Positions 18,949 to 28,563 of a stretch of DNA of 64,000 nt are shown piece after piece. The DNA is from JAFNAG01 sp963739235. GTDB lineage: Bacteria > Acidobacteriota > UBA6911. The position numbers were made by a program, and so were the translations under genes. The stretch is from assembly GCA_963739235.1 (NCBI GenBank), contig CAVTZY010000049.1, positions 1-64,000 on the forward strand, in the 5' to 3' direction. Within the stretch, counting starts at the first letter, position 1. Each line of letters starts with the position of its first letter. Under the pieces are notes generated by a model. That model saw nothing but the letters and a program-made list of their open reading frames with translations. It was not told the origin of the DNA and did not search any database.

Positions 18949-19809
18949 CTAGATCCAGCTGATCCTGAAACCGCCGATGCCGGTCTTGACCACGACGGTA
19001 ACGCGGATCTTGCATTTGTTGTAGTTCTCGCTGTAGTAATCGTGGCCGCTGCCGTCTCTGTGGAGATTGTCAAGCTGAAGACCGCTCAGGAAGTGCTTTT
19101 CGGCTGTCACCCTGACGCCGATGTCGCGGGGCATGCGCAAGTACACCCCCCCGACGCCCACCTGGATCCGGATCTCGGCATCCTGTTTCCATGCCCCCGA
19201 AAGATCGAGATTGGCGCCGCCCACACCGCTTTCGAAATCCAGCGTGCGGAAATTGAGATTGCCCAGGCCAACGGCATCAAGGCTGCCCACGCCGCTGCGC
19301 AGGCGGACCTCGTCGCAAACCACGGGATTAGGATCGTAGCTGGAAATTTTGGTGCCGCCCACGCCGCCCTCGACATCGAGGCGGCTTACGCGCAGGCGCG
19401 ACAGGGAGATGCGGGCGTCGCCCACGCCGATATTGACCCTGAGATTAACGGGCAGGGATTCCGTGAGGCTAAGCTGCAGGCGGTTGGCGCGGCGCTCGGT
19501 GCGTATCCCGCCTTTGTGGGTGCTCTCAAGCTTGACATTGAGACGCGCGCCCGTGGGATCATAATTGAGCTCGGGTTGATAGCTGGCTTTGTCGTATTCG
19601 AGGTCAAGTGCATACAGCTTGGATGTGCTTTCCCCCTGAATCTCCAGGGAGCCGACATCCAGACCGATTTCCGCCTGGAGAGAAGTCTCGTTGTCGATAG
19701 GGCGGCTCTGCTCCAGCCGAACCATTTCGACCGCAACCCGCTGATCCACGTTGCAGCCTGAGAGCAGAAGCGTCGCTGCCATACTCGCTTTCCAGAAGGT
19801 GTCTTTCAT
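18949..19809 (-). CDS. Toast-rack (DUF2154/DUF4097-like) lipoprotein
   Basis: 286 residues from the ATG at 19809, preceded by GGAGAAG. A lipoprotein signal with lipobox LLSGC is followed by a charged linker and then repeating beta strands with a GVGG rhythm (NIGVGDARISLSRL, GGVGGTKISSY, SGVGSLDAVGLG, SGVGGANLDLSG, GVGGVYLRMP). This resembles the toast-rack domain of LiaF-like and PspC-associated envelope-stress proteins. Last gene of the reverse operon headed by the ECF sigma factor. Function inferred only from fold and context. Confidence 0.75.
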   Translation of the reverse strand: MKDTFWKASMAATLLLSGCNVDQRVAVEMVRLEQSRPIDNETSLQAEIGLDVGSLEIQGESTSKLYALDLEYDKASYQPELNYDPTGARLNVKLESTHKGGIRTERRANRLQLSLTESLPVNLRVNIGVGDARISLSRLRVSRLDVEGGVGGTKISSYDPNPVVCDEVRLRSGVGSLDAVGLGNLNFRTLDFESGVGGANLDLSGAWKQDAEIRIQVGVGGVYLRMPRDIGVRVTAEKHFLSGLQLDNLHRDGSGHDYYSENYNKCKIRVTVVVKTGIGGFRISWI

Positions 19810-19830
19810 CGGACTTCTCCTAGCCATTGA

Positions 19831-21657
19831 CTAATTTCGGTCGCGGCGTTCCACCTCGACGGTGCGAGCTCGCACGTAGATGTCTTTGTTTTCGGTTTCG
19901 AGAACAATCTGGGGCCCCCCGGTCTTCAATTTCCCCTTGATGGTCGTGACATCGCCGGCTTCGGCCGGTTCCAGGCCGGGGAATTCGGATCGGATATGGC
20001 CGTTACGCGCGCTGGCGTTGATCTGGAAGGCAGCGTCCGGCGGCAGATTGAGCGTGATGTCGCCGTTGCTGTTCTTGAGGTTGATTCCGTCCTTGCCCAG
20101 TGAATCCAGGGACACAGAGATGTCGCCTCGATCGTTCGTCACCTTGCAGCCCTTGCCGGAATTGCTCACACTGACGTCGCGCAGGGTCGTGTTGATTTCG
20201 ACCGGGCCGCCCGCCTTGTTCACCCGCACAGAGGATCCCTGTGCCATGGCCTTTACGTAGCCGCCGATGTCATCCAGCGTAATGCGGTTGTCGGTGTTGG
20301 AGTCAATGTCGACATTCCCCTTGACCTTCTTGATCGAGACGGTCCGGGCATACTGGCTGGCAACCACCACGTTGCCCGCCACATCGGTGATCTGGATGGG
20401 CTGATAGCTGCCGGTGATTTTCAGGCCGTCCTCCAGGTTGCTGACGTTTACCCGGGTGCCACGCGCGTCGATGGTCACGGGCTTGGTAACATGATCCACC
20501 GTGATGTTGCCGTCGGTGTTCGTTATCGTGGCTTTACCGTCGACGTCCTTAATCGACACCCCCGAGTTATCGTTCCGGATATCGACGTCGCCCTTGACGG
20601 TCTCGACCGTGACCGGCCCGCGGGCATCGACCGTAACAGTTCCCGTGAGACTGGTCAGCCTCGACGAGCCATAGCGGTTCGCAATCACAAAACTGCCGCT
20701 GCAGTCATGCACATCCAGAGGCTGGCGGGTGGTTTGGACATTCAGCTTGCCATCGAGGCCTGAGACGGTCACCCCTCCGAAGGCATTCTTGATTTCCAAT
20801 TGCACTCTTTTCGGAACAAAGATCTCCATGTCGGTATTGAAATGATAATTCCTGGCGGACAGATCTTCCCGATTGGTTTTCACGACCAGGACTGTAGCCT
20901 CCGCCTTGCCCTCTTCCCCGCTCTCCACTTTGATCTCATCGCCAATCTGTTTGGCGCGCGCGTCATCGTCTTCGAAAACCTTCTTGCGCAAGTGGACGCG
21001 AACCTCACCTTCGGTTCCGGCGGTAACCGTCACCAGGCCGTTGGAATTCTCGATCCGTACCGGCATGCCGGCAGAGATGGGATAGGCGTACTCCTGGGTA
21101 TATTCGTGAGCCGTTGCCAGGCTGACGTCGGTGCCGCCGAAATTGATGGAACTGTTGATGAGATCCGGGAGAGCGCTGCCGCGGATTTGCGAAAACGCCA
21201 AACCGATGATGGTGATGAATAGTATGCCGAAGACCTCACCGATCCTGAGGGATATTCCCTGTTTCTGCCGGAAGTAGTCGAGGACTTTGCCGAGCCCGAG
21301 GAGAATGAGGAGGATCGGCCAATAGCTGCGTGCCATCGCCCAGAGATCCGGCCCGATGCCGTAATTTTTGAGCAGGAACATGACGCCGAGCCCAATCCAG
21401 ATCAGGCCCGCAAGCATCGAGGGGCAGCACCGGCGCGGGCGCCTGGCTGTGGGATCTGCAGGTGCGGGCACTTCCTGATAGGTGAAGTAACCATAGAGTT
21501 TTTTTGCCCCGACCATGATCAACAGGCACGGCCAGTAGCGGGCGAGCAATTGCCACGCCGTAAGGGTCGAGAACCAGTTGGAAAGAAAGAAGGCCAGGCC
21601 AATGCCGATCAGGATCAGCCCGAATATCAATGCGCCCTTCCGGGAACCAGCAGACAT
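19831..21657 (-). CDS. Membrane-anchored LiaF/DUF5668 plus DUF4097 protein
   Basis: 608 residues in two parts. Residues 1-165 hold about four or five membrane segments in the LiaI/DUF5668 style (GALIFGLILIGIGLAFFLSNW, WQLLARYWPCLLIMVGAKKL, GLIWIGLGVMFLLKNYGIG, YWPILLILLGLGKVLDYF, FGILFITIIGLAFS). The remainder is an external beta-solenoid of about 15 near-regular turns (GKLNVQTT, GTVTVDARG, KGDVDIRND, DGNITVDHV, KGNVDIDSN), the DUF4097 pattern. This joins a membrane sensor-like module to a periplasmic repeat domain in one chain. Flanked in the operon by a B-box membrane protein and a toast-rack lipoprotein. Confidence 0.8.
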   Translation of the reverse strand: MSAGSRKGALIFGLILIGIGLAFFLSNWFSTLTAWQLLARYWPCLLIMVGAKKLYGYFTYQEVPAPADPTARRPRRCCPSMLAGLIWIGLGVMFLLKNYGIGPDLWAMARSYWPILLILLGLGKVLDYFRQKQGISLRIGEVFGILFITIIGLAFSQIRGSALPDLINSSINFGGTDVSLATAHEYTQEYAYPISAGMPVRIENSNGLVTVTAGTEGEVRVHLRKKVFEDDDARAKQIGDEIKVESGEEGKAEATVLVVKTNREDLSARNYHFNTDMEIFVPKRVQLEIKNAFGGVTVSGLDGKLNVQTTRQPLDVHDCSGSFVIANRYGSSRLTSLTGTVTVDARGPVTVETVKGDVDIRNDNSGVSIKDVDGKATITNTDGNITVDHVTKPVTIDARGTRVNVSNLEDGLKITGSYQPIQITDVAGNVVVASQYARTVSIKKVKGNVDIDSNTDNRITLDDIGGYVKAMAQGSSVRVNKAGGPVEINTTLRDVSVSNSGKGCKVTNDRGDISVSLDSLGKDGINLKNSNGDITLNLPPDAAFQINASARNGHIRSEFPGLEPAEAGDVTTIKGKLKTGGPQIVLETENKDIYVRARTVEVERRDRN

Positions 21658-21672
21658 GAGACCCTCCCAAAC

Positions 21673-22308
21673 CTATTCCTTACGCTCGTTCACTGCTGTG
21701 GTGCGCTTGGCAACCGCGTCATCTTCGCGGTCGCTCACATAGCGGTAGACTAGGTAGGCTCCCAAGGCGATAAAGACAAGCGGCCAAAGTTTGTTGATGA
21801 AATCGAAATGAATGAAGTTCTTGAGCAGGAAAATGCAGCCCAGGCCGATCAGCAGGATTCCCCAGGCCGCTACGGTCTGGTCTTTGACCGGGCCCCGGGG
21901 CTCCGATGGCTGCTCCATGCGCGTCCGCAGTTTGACTTCTGCCGTGCGGTAAGAATCGAACATGGTGAAGATGAGGAAAACGAAAGCGCCGAAACCGAAA
22001 ACGCCGTGGATGCTATCCCCCATGATACTGAGTGCCGCAAAGACGGCAAACTGGGTGATGGCTTTCTGATAATTGCCATTGTAGACCGCCCCCATGCCGG
22101 GGATCAACGAGAGCGCCGCGGCGCGCTTGGGCGCATCGGTCGGAATGCGCAGGTCTTTAACAGCCGCGGCCCATTCCGCTCCGCGCACCAGGCAATCCTG
22201 GCAGTAGATCTTGCCTTTGATCTGGTGCGAACATTCCGAGCACAGGGCCCTGCTGCACGTGCCGCAGAATTCCTGGGATTCCACCGTAGGATGATAAGAG
22301 CATTTCAT
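21673..22308 (-). CDS. B-box zinc-finger membrane protein with DUF5668-like segment
   Basis: 211 residues. The first 40 form a B-box-like zinc module with ligand candidates Cys3, His6, Cys15, Cys18, Cys23, Cys26, Cys36 and Cys39. A TM2-like region follows (AAALSLIPGMGAVYNGNYQKAI...). The C-terminal part has two hydrophobic segments like the LiaI/DUF5668 family (GILLIGLGCIFLLKNF, KLWPLVFIALGAYLVYRY), matching the segments at the start of the 19831-21657 protein. Third gene of the sigma-factor operon. Role unknown; a cytoplasmic zinc domain on a membrane protein suits signal relay, but this is inference. Confidence 0.75.
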   Translation of the reverse strand: MKCSYHPTVESQEFCGTCSRALCSECSHQIKGKIYCQDCLVRGAEWAAAVKDLRIPTDAPKRAAALSLIPGMGAVYNGNYQKAITQFAVFAALSIMGDSIHGVFGFGAFVFLIFTMFDSYRTAEVKLRTRMEQPSEPRGPVKDQTVAAWGILLIGLGCIFLLKNFIHFDFINKLWPLVFIALGAYLVYRYVSDREDDAVAKRTTAVNERKE

Positions 22309-22343
22309 GCGTCATCTCCTTCCAGGCTGACTGCCTGCCCTGG

Positions 22344-22979
22344 CTAGGCGGGAAACAGCCAAACGCTGCTTTTCTGATCGTTCTGGCCCGGGTTCTTTTC
22401 CTGCTGCTTCTGCTCGGCGGGTTTTTTCTTGCCTTCCACCGGCACATCCAGCTGCTCGATCATGAAACCGAGCTTGCTCAGCATGTTGTTCTTGAGAACT
22501 GTGAATTGGGTTTGCCACTCGTTCTTCGCGGTGTACAGCTTCAGCCCTTCGCTGTAGATTTGCTGTACGCCGCGGTCCATCTGCAGGAACAGACCCTTAG
22601 TCGAAAGCACCGAAGCCACCAGATTGGCGCGCGGCATCATCAGATCCACGGACAGAGCCACGAAGAGTAATATCAGACCGACTCCAACCGCGAAGCGCGG
22701 CGTCAGCGCCGGCTGCAAAAAGTACGCCTTGAGACGTTCCCTGAGCGGGCGCGTCCGCGGCCGCCCCGAGGTTCGGAGCAAAATCCTGTCGAACAGAGCC
22801 GCATCGATCTCATAGGTGGGAAACGCCTGGCAGGTGACCAGAATCGATCGGATCTCCTCCATCAGCCCCAGACAGCGGGGACACTCCTGGAGGTGCTCTG
22901 CCACTTGCACCATTTCCTCGTGCGGCAAGGTGCGCTCGACATATTCGCTCAAGCGTTCTTCGACGAATCCGCACTTCAT
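22344..22979 (-). CDS. Membrane anti-sigma factor with zinc-finger (ZAS) domain
   Basis: 211 residues. The N-terminus carries the zinc-binding anti-sigma motif HxxxCxxC as His29-Cys33-Cys36 (EHLQECPRC), with Cys3 as a further ligand candidate. A single membrane segment lies near 103-120 (VGLILLFVALSVDLMM). The C-terminal part is periplasmic and ends in a Lys/Gln-rich stretch. It starts 9 nt after the sigma gene stop, as expected for a sigma/anti-sigma pair, and would hold the sigma at the membrane until an envelope signal arrives. Confidence 0.88.
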   Translation of the reverse strand: MKCGFVEERLSEYVERTLPHEEMVQVAEHLQECPRCLGLMEEIRSILVTCQAFPTYEIDAALFDRILLRTSGRPRTRPLRERLKAYFLQPALTPRFAVGVGLILLFVALSVDLMMPRANLVASVLSTKGLFLQMDRGVQQIYSEGLKLYTAKNEWQTQFTVLKNNMLSKLGFMIEQLDVPVEGKKKPAEQKQQEKNPGQNDQKSSVWLFPA

Positions 22980-22988
22980 ATGAACCCC

Positions 22989-23567
22989 CTAGGCCTGCAT
23001 CCCTGCTTGCGCCCGGCGCTTGGTCAGCAACTTCGCCAGCTCCAGACGCGCCCGATTGATCCGGCTCTTCACCGTACCCTCGGGAATCCCCAGAAGCTCT
23101 GCGATCTCCTGGTAGGCCATGCCCTCCAGATCCCGCAGAATAATGGCCTCTTTGAGCTCCGGGGATAGAGCCTGCAGCCCTTCACTGAGAAACAAGGAAG
23201 CTTCCGATTGTTCGACGCTGCGCTGGGGATTGAGGACCTTGTCATCCTTGAGGTTCATGGCTTCCATTTCCTCAGTCCCTGCGGCTTGCTGGAAACGCCG
23301 CGTCCGCCGATAATGATCGATAATCAGGTTGCGCCCGACTTTCATGATCCAACTCTGGAAGCTGCCGGAATCAGAGCGGAAGCTTTTAAGATTCTGATAA
23401 ACCCGGATGAATATTTCCTGAGTTAAATCCTCCGCTTCGTCCCGGCGACTCGTGTAACGATAGGTAAGGTTGTAGATCCGTCTGGCATACGAATTCACAA
23501 CCGTCTCCCAGGCGGCGTCATCTCCCTGGAGACAGCGCTCTACCATTTTTTCATCGCCCGGGAGCAA
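22989..23567 (-). CDS. ECF-family RNA polymerase sigma factor
   Basis: 192 residues with sigma region 2 (YRYTSRRDEAEDLTQEIFIRVY and SFQSWIMKVGRNLIIDHYRR) and region 4 (LSPELKEAIILRDLEGMAY followed by the helix-turn-helix EIAELLGIPEGTVKSRI). Regions 1 and 3 are absent, as in ECF sigmas. The start is TTG at 23567; AGGAG stands 7 nt before it and no better start exists. A TGAACTTT-N16-GTTTAT promoter of ECF type lies just upstream, so it probably activates its own five-gene operon. Confidence 0.93.
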   Translation of the reverse strand: MLPGDEKMVERCLQGDDAAWETVVNSYARRIYNLTYRYTSRRDEAEDLTQEIFIRVYQNLKSFRSDSGSFQSWIMKVGRNLIIDHYRRTRRFQQAAGTEEMEAMNLKDDKVLNPQRSVEQSEASLFLSEGLQALSPELKEAIILRDLEGMAYQEIAELLGIPEGTVKSRINRARLELAKLLTKRRAQAGMQA

Positions 23568-23592
23568 TCGTCACTCCTTATCTCCTGCCCCG

Positions 23593-23621
23593 ATAAACGC
23601 AGGGGGGTGAGGCAAAGTTCA
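23593..23621 (-). promoter_or_regulatory. ECF-type promoter of the sigma operon (autoregulation)
   Basis: On the reverse strand a -35 TGAACTTT (23621-23614) is followed, 16 nt after GAACTT, by GTTTAT (23598-23593). The spacer contains a C run, as in many self-activated ECF promoters. The start would fall near 23586, giving a leader of about 20 nt that includes the AGGAG site. Confidence 0.6.
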
Positions 23622-24009
23622 AAAAATCAAAATGGCGCCGTGAGGCCCGGCGCGGAAATCCCTAATTCGACAAGATGCTCTGGATCAGACAGGGAATTGT
23701 ATTTCAAGAGCGTGACTCGAGGCTACATTTTCTTGTATGCGAATGATTTCTGCTCTTTGCCGTAAAGCAAAGAAAAGCAAAAGATCAACGCAGCGAGAAG
23801 TTGTTCAAAAGGTAAAATTCTCTGCGGCTTCTGCACCCTCTGCGTTGAGGCTTTTGGGATGCTGATAATCCGTCCGGCCGCTGTTGGTTTCTGCTTGATC
23901 TTTTGATAGAATATCTTATATCTCTAACGTCTTTGAAATAGAGAACTTGAAGGATTTGGAGGACAGCGGGGATTTGGGTCTCCGCCATCCGGGATCGGGT
24001 TCGTAACGA
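23622..24009. repeat. 388-bp gap between the sigma operon and nrdR with a degenerate nested inverted repeat
   Basis: No gene is seen. AAAAGATCAA (23779-23788) pairs with TTGATCTTTT (23895-23904). Inside them TCAACGCAG pairs with CTGCGTTGA, and CTCTGCGG/CTTCTGC blocks fill the centre. The layout resembles an eroded nested palindrome. An AT-rich stretch (23900-23935) before nrdR may hold its promoter. Confidence 0.5.
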
Positions 24010-24471
24010 ATGAAATGCCCTTATTGTGGACACACCAAAGATCGCGTAGTGGACTCCGGGAAAGTCGTGACGGGGACTCGATCCGGCGCCGCCGCCAGTG
24101 CCTGCAGTGTTCGCAGCGATTCACCAGCTATGAACGGATCGATGAAATCCCTTACATGGTGGTGAAAAAAGATGGCGGCAGGGAGAAGTTCGATCGGGGT
24201 AAAATCCTGACTGGTCTGCTGAAAGCATGCGAGAAGAGGCCCGTCAGCCTCACCCAGCTCGAAAAAATCGTGGATCAGGTCGAGCTCCGGGTGCAGGAAA
24301 GCCCTGAACGTGAGCTTGAAACTGTGGCTATCGGCAAAATTCTGCTGTCGGAGCTGAGGCGTTCTGGACAAGGTTGCATATTTGCGTTTTGCATCGGTCT
24401 ATCTCGAATTCGAAGATGTGAAGGAGTTCATGACCGAAATCAACGAGCTGTTTGAAAAAAAGCCGTCGTAA
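24010..24471 (+). CDS. nrdR: Transcriptional repressor NrdR (two compensating frameshifts)
   Basis: Zinc-ribbon/ATP-cone repressor of ribonucleotide reductase genes. The ATG at 24010 gives MKCPYCGHTKDRVVDSG. One base is missing near 24057, after which GDSIRRRRQCLQCSQRFTSYERIDEIP continues in another frame. An extra T near 24365 then returns the original frame for the C-terminus (VYLEFEDVKEFMTEINELFEKKPS, stop 24469-24471). Bridged, it is about 153 residues, the normal size, with zinc ligands in CPYC and CLQC. Both breaks are next to short homopolymers, which suggests base errors. Confidence 0.92.
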
Positions 24472-24526
24472 GCCCGCGCTCCATCGCCGCGGCGGGAGCT
24501 TGCCGGGCCGGAATTCCGGGTTACCC

Positions 24527-24964
24527 ATGTCGAAATCGCGCAAGCGAAACCCTTACGAGCAAGTGCAATCCACGCTGATGCTGGAGGCGGAAGAAATCCT
24601 GGATCGCCTCGCGGTCGGTAATTGGATTCCCAACGTCGACATCTGCGAAACGGCGGATGCCGTCATGATCCGCGTGGAACTTCCGGGCATCGAACCCGCC
24701 GATATCCGGCTCACGATCCAGGGCAACGTACTCCGGGTTCAGGGTACGAAACGGGAGCCGGCAGCCGTGCGTGCACGCCTGTCCTACTATTGTCTCGAGA
24801 GAAGATACGGCAAGTTCGACCGGCAGATCGCTATCGATTGGGTCGTGGATGCCGGACGATCGCACGCCACGCTTGCGAACGGCATCCTTACCATCCAGAT
24901 ACCCCGGATCGAAAACCGGCGCGGCACAGTTTTTGAGATTCCCATTACCGGGAAACAAAAGTGA
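24527..24964 (+). CDS. Small heat-shock protein, Hsp20/alpha-crystallin family
   Basis: ATP-independent holdase chaperone of 145 residues. The alpha-crystallin core spans about 40-140: WIPNVDICETADAVMIRVELPGIEPADIRLTIQGNVLRVQG, then ERRYGKFDRQI and the C-terminal strand GILTIQIPR. A short helical N-terminus precedes it. The ATG at 24527 is used because upstream in-frame sequence is basic and not family-like. It stands just before lon, so a chaperone and a protease share the neighbourhood and perhaps the transcript (53-nt gap). Confidence 0.88.
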   Translation: MSKSRKRNPYEQVQSTLMLEAEEILDRLAVGNWIPNVDICETADAVMIRVELPGIEPADIRLTIQGNVLRVQGTKREPAAVRARLSYYCLERRYGKFDRQIAIDWVVDAGRSHATLANGILTIQIPRIENRRGTVFEIPITGKQK

Positions 24965-25017
24965 AACTCGGCCACTGAATCCGGATCGACATTAGGCGAA
25001 AGGATTTCGAATCGATC

Positions 25018-27397
25018 ATGCCGACAGCGGATTTGAAACAAGATGCAGTAGTAAAAACAGCGGATGCCGAACAGGACGAGCGGCTCCAGGTGCCGGAGCA
25101 GCTTCCGGTATTGCCTTTACAGGACGTGGTTACTTTTCCGTACATGATCCTGCCGCTGCTGGTGTCGCTCGATAAGGCCATTCATGCGGTAGATCATGCG
25201 CTGACGCAGAACCGCATGATCCTCCTTCTGACCCAGCGCAATCCGGAGGTGGAGAGCCCGACGCCGGAGGAACTGTACGAATTCGGCACCGTCGGCATGG
25301 TGATCCGCATGCTCAAAATGCCGGATCAGGGGGTACGCGTCCTTGTCCAGGGAATTGCGCGCGCCAAGGTGGAAGGCTGGGCGGAAGGCTTGACCTTTTT
25401 GCAGGCGAAAATCAAGGTGCTTGACGAGGTCGCTCCCGAAGCAACCAGCCTCGAGATCGAGGCTCTCACCCGCAATGTCAAAGAGGCGATGGAAAAAATG
25501 GCGTACGCTGGGGAAAAACATCGCCCCGGAAATTCTGGCCATTTCCTCCAATATGAGCGATCCCGGGCGCCTGGCCGACCTGGCCGCTTCCAACCTCGCG
25601 CTCAAGATCGAAGATGCTCAGGAGGTTCTTGCCATCCTCGATCCGGCGAAGAGACTGCGCCGCATCAACGATTTGCTCACCCGCGAGATCGAACTCCTCA
25701 CGGTCCAGCAGAAAATCAACATTCAGGCAAAGGATGAGATTGATAAAGGGCAGCGGGAATACTACCTGCGCCAACAGCTCAAAGCCATCCAGAGTGAATT
25801 GGGCGAAGGCAACGAGCTTGCCGAGGAAATCGCGCGTTACCTGAAGAAGGCCGATGAAATCAGAATGCCCAAGGAAGCACGCGATGAGTTCAATGTGCAG
25901 GTGCGCAGGCTCGAGCGCATGAATCCCGAATCCGCCGAAACGGCTACGCTGCGCACCTACCTGGACTGGATGGTCGGGTTGCCGTGGAGCTTTCGGACGG
26001 AGGACAACCTCAACCTGCGCAAGGCGCGCAAGATTCTGAACGAAGATCATTACGGGCTTGAAAAAATCAAGGAGCGCATCCTCGAACACCTTGCGGTGCG
26101 CAAACTCAAGCAGAATACCAAGGGCCCCATCCTCTGTTTTGTCGGACCGCCCGGAACCGGGAAGACCTCCCTGGGCAAATCGATCGCGCGCGCGTTGGGG
26201 AGAAAATTCGTGCGCTTGAGCCTCGGCGGTATGCACGACGAAGCAGAAATCCGGGGGCATCGGCGCACCTATGTCGGCGCCTTGCCCGGCAGGATCATCC
26301 AGAGCCTGCACCAGGCTGGGACCAAGAACCCGGTTTTCATGATGGACGAAGTGGACAAGATCGGAGCCGACTTTCGCGGCGATCCATCTTCTGCCCTTCT
26401 CGAGGTGCTGGATCCAGAGCAGAATGATTCATTCCGCGACAACTATCTCGGAGTTCCCTTCGATCTCTCGGACGTTTTGTTCGTCACTACCGCGAACGTT
26501 CTCGACACGATCCAACCTGCGTTTCGCGATCGCATGGAGATCATTGCGCTTTCGGGCTATACCGAGCTCGAGAAGCTCGAGATCGCGAAACGGCACTTGA
26601 TCCCGAAGCAGGTGGAAGCCCACGGCCTGAAATCCGACGACATCGTTTTTCCCGATGATGTGATTGTCGAGATCATCCGCGGCTACACCCGGGAAGCGGG
26701 CTTGCGCAACCTGGAACGGGAGATCGCGGGCATCTGCCGGAAGGTCGCGATGAAATTCGCCCTGGGGGATCGCAAGCGCGTGACTCTGACCCGCTCCGGC
26801 CTCCATCGATATCTCGGTGCCCAACGGATCCTGGCCGACGAACATCTGAAACGCAATCAGGTCGGGGTCGCCACCGGGCTGGCCTGGACACCGTTCGGAG
26901 GCGAGATCCTCTACGTCGAAGCTCAGGCGATGGACGGCAAAGGCGCCCTGATTCTCACGGGCCAAATGGGGGATGTGATGAAAGAATCGGCGCAGGCCGC
27001 TATGAGTTACACCCGGGCCCACGCCGCAACATACAACATCCCGGAGGACTTTTTCTCGTCGCACGATTTTCACATTCATATTCCGGCCGGCTCCATTCCA
27101 AAGGATGGGCCGTCCGCAGGCGTTACTCTCACCTCCGCCCTGGTCTCTGCCTGCACCGGACGACCGCTAAATAAGTCCATTGCCATGACGGGCGAGATCA
27201 CCTTGAGTGGCAACATACTGCCCGTGGGAGGAATCAAGGAGAAAGTTCTCGCCGCGCACCGCGAGAAGGTCGACACCGTAATTCTCCCCCGCAGGAACAA
27301 AAAGGATCTCGAGGAAATCCCCAAAGAGGTGCGCCAGGAATTCAAAGTGATTCTGGTGGATCGTTTGACCGAAGTGCTCCGCCGCGCTCTAGTCTAA
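25018..27397 (+). CDS. lon: ATP-dependent protease La (Lon), one frameshift
   Basis: Cytoplasmic AAA+ protease for misfolded and regulatory proteins. The N-terminal substrate domain begins with LPVLPLQDVVTFPYMILPL and runs to about 25500. An extra T near 25503 shifts the frame, and LGKNIAPEILAISSNM continues to the end; bridged length is about 793 residues. Walker A is GPPGTGKTSLGKS. The proteolytic domain has the catalytic Ser in KDGPSAGVT and the partner Lys in GGIKEKVLAAHRE. The start is ATG at 25018. Confidence 0.95.
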
Positions 27398-27509
27398 CCA
27401 TGCATCTTCCCAAAGTGGGCACCGGCCGCCGGCCGGCGCTCGTGCTTCGCAATGATCAGCCGCCGGGCCTCCTCCGCGGCCCGGGGATGACTTGCTGTCG
27501 GTGTGGTTG

Positions 27510-28520
27510 ATGGACGAAAACCAGATTGTGCGGCGCATCCGGAAGCTCTTCGGAGGTACCAGCGCCGGCCTCTTGCATGGGATCGGCGACGATGCCGCCG
27601 TTCTGCGCCCGCGGGGCTCCAGCGAGTATTGGGCGATCACCACTGATATGCTCCTGGAAGGTGTGGATTTTCGCAGACGATGGGTCACCCCCGCTCAGCT
27701 GGGTCACAAATCACTCGCGGTCAACTTGAGTGATTTGGCGGCAATGGGAGTCAGACCGCGCTTTTACATGGCCGCCCTTGCCCTGCCGGCGGGCATCACG
27801 GAAAAATGGATCGAGTCGTTCTACCAGGGGATGACAAGACTTGCCCGGCAGCATGGAGCGACTCTGATCGGCGGAGATCTGTCACGTTCACCTGCCGGCC
27901 TCCAGGTTACGATCACTGCGATTGGCACAACCTCGCAAAAAGCTGTTTTGAGGTCAGGCGGCCGCCCCGGAAACATCCTTTATGTCACGGGAGTACTGGG
28001 CAAGGCCGCTGCCGGCCTCGCTCTCCTGAAGCGCGGCCGGACAGAAGGGAAGAGCCTTCCTGAACGTCGTGCTTTGAGGGCACACCGCATGCCCACCCCC
28101 CGGTGCAAGGAGGGGATGTGGCTGGCGAGGAGCGGCTTTGTGCGCTGCATGATGGACCTGAGCGACGGCATTTCGATGGATTTGCCGCGGCTCTGCGAAG
28201 CCTGCGGCGTCGGCGCGGAACTCTTCGGCACGCAACTTCCTGTCTTCCATGATGCACGCAAGTGGCGATGCGATCCCGTGGCGCTCGCGCTTCACGGCGG
28301 TGAAGATTTCGAGCTGCTCTTTGCTGTTCCAGCCCGACGTGCAGATCATTTCGAGGCTGCTTATCCGGCCGGCTTTCCTCCGATCAGCCGCATCGGGCGT
28401 CTGCACCGCGGCCCCGATGTGGTCTGGACCCCCGCCTCAGGCACAGCTCCACAGCGGCTGACCCCCGCCGGATTCGACCATTTTCGCCGCGCTCAAAAAA
28501 GGAGCCCTGCTGTCCGGTGA
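27510..28520 (+). CDS. thiL: Thiamine-monophosphate kinase
   Basis: Phosphorylates thiamine phosphate to thiamine diphosphate, the last step of cofactor synthesis. 336 residues from the ATG at 27510; a TTG at 27492 is possible but weak. The AIRS-like ATPase fold is visible: GIGDDAAVLRP, TTDMLLEGVDF (metal-binding Asp), GHKSLAVNLSDLAAMG, ATLIGGDLSRS, MMDLSDGISMDL and LHGGEDFELLF. No other thi gene is near. A 112-nt gap from lon contains a GC palindrome around ACCGGCCGCCGGCCGG. Confidence 0.94.
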   Translation: MDENQIVRRIRKLFGGTSAGLLHGIGDDAAVLRPRGSSEYWAITTDMLLEGVDFRRRWVTPAQLGHKSLAVNLSDLAAMGVRPRFYMAALALPAGITEKWIESFYQGMTRLARQHGATLIGGDLSRSPAGLQVTITAIGTTSQKAVLRSGGRPGNILYVTGVLGKAAAGLALLKRGRTEGKSLPERRALRAHRMPTPRCKEGMWLARSGFVRCMMDLSDGISMDLPRLCEACGVGAELFGTQLPVFHDARKWRCDPVALALHGGEDFELLFAVPARRADHFEAAYPAGFPPISRIGRLHRGPDVVWTPASGTAPQRLTPAGFDHFRRAQKRSPAVR

Positions 28521-28563
28521 GAATGAAACTCTCATCCTCGGTCGATACTTTTCAAAGCCCGGC

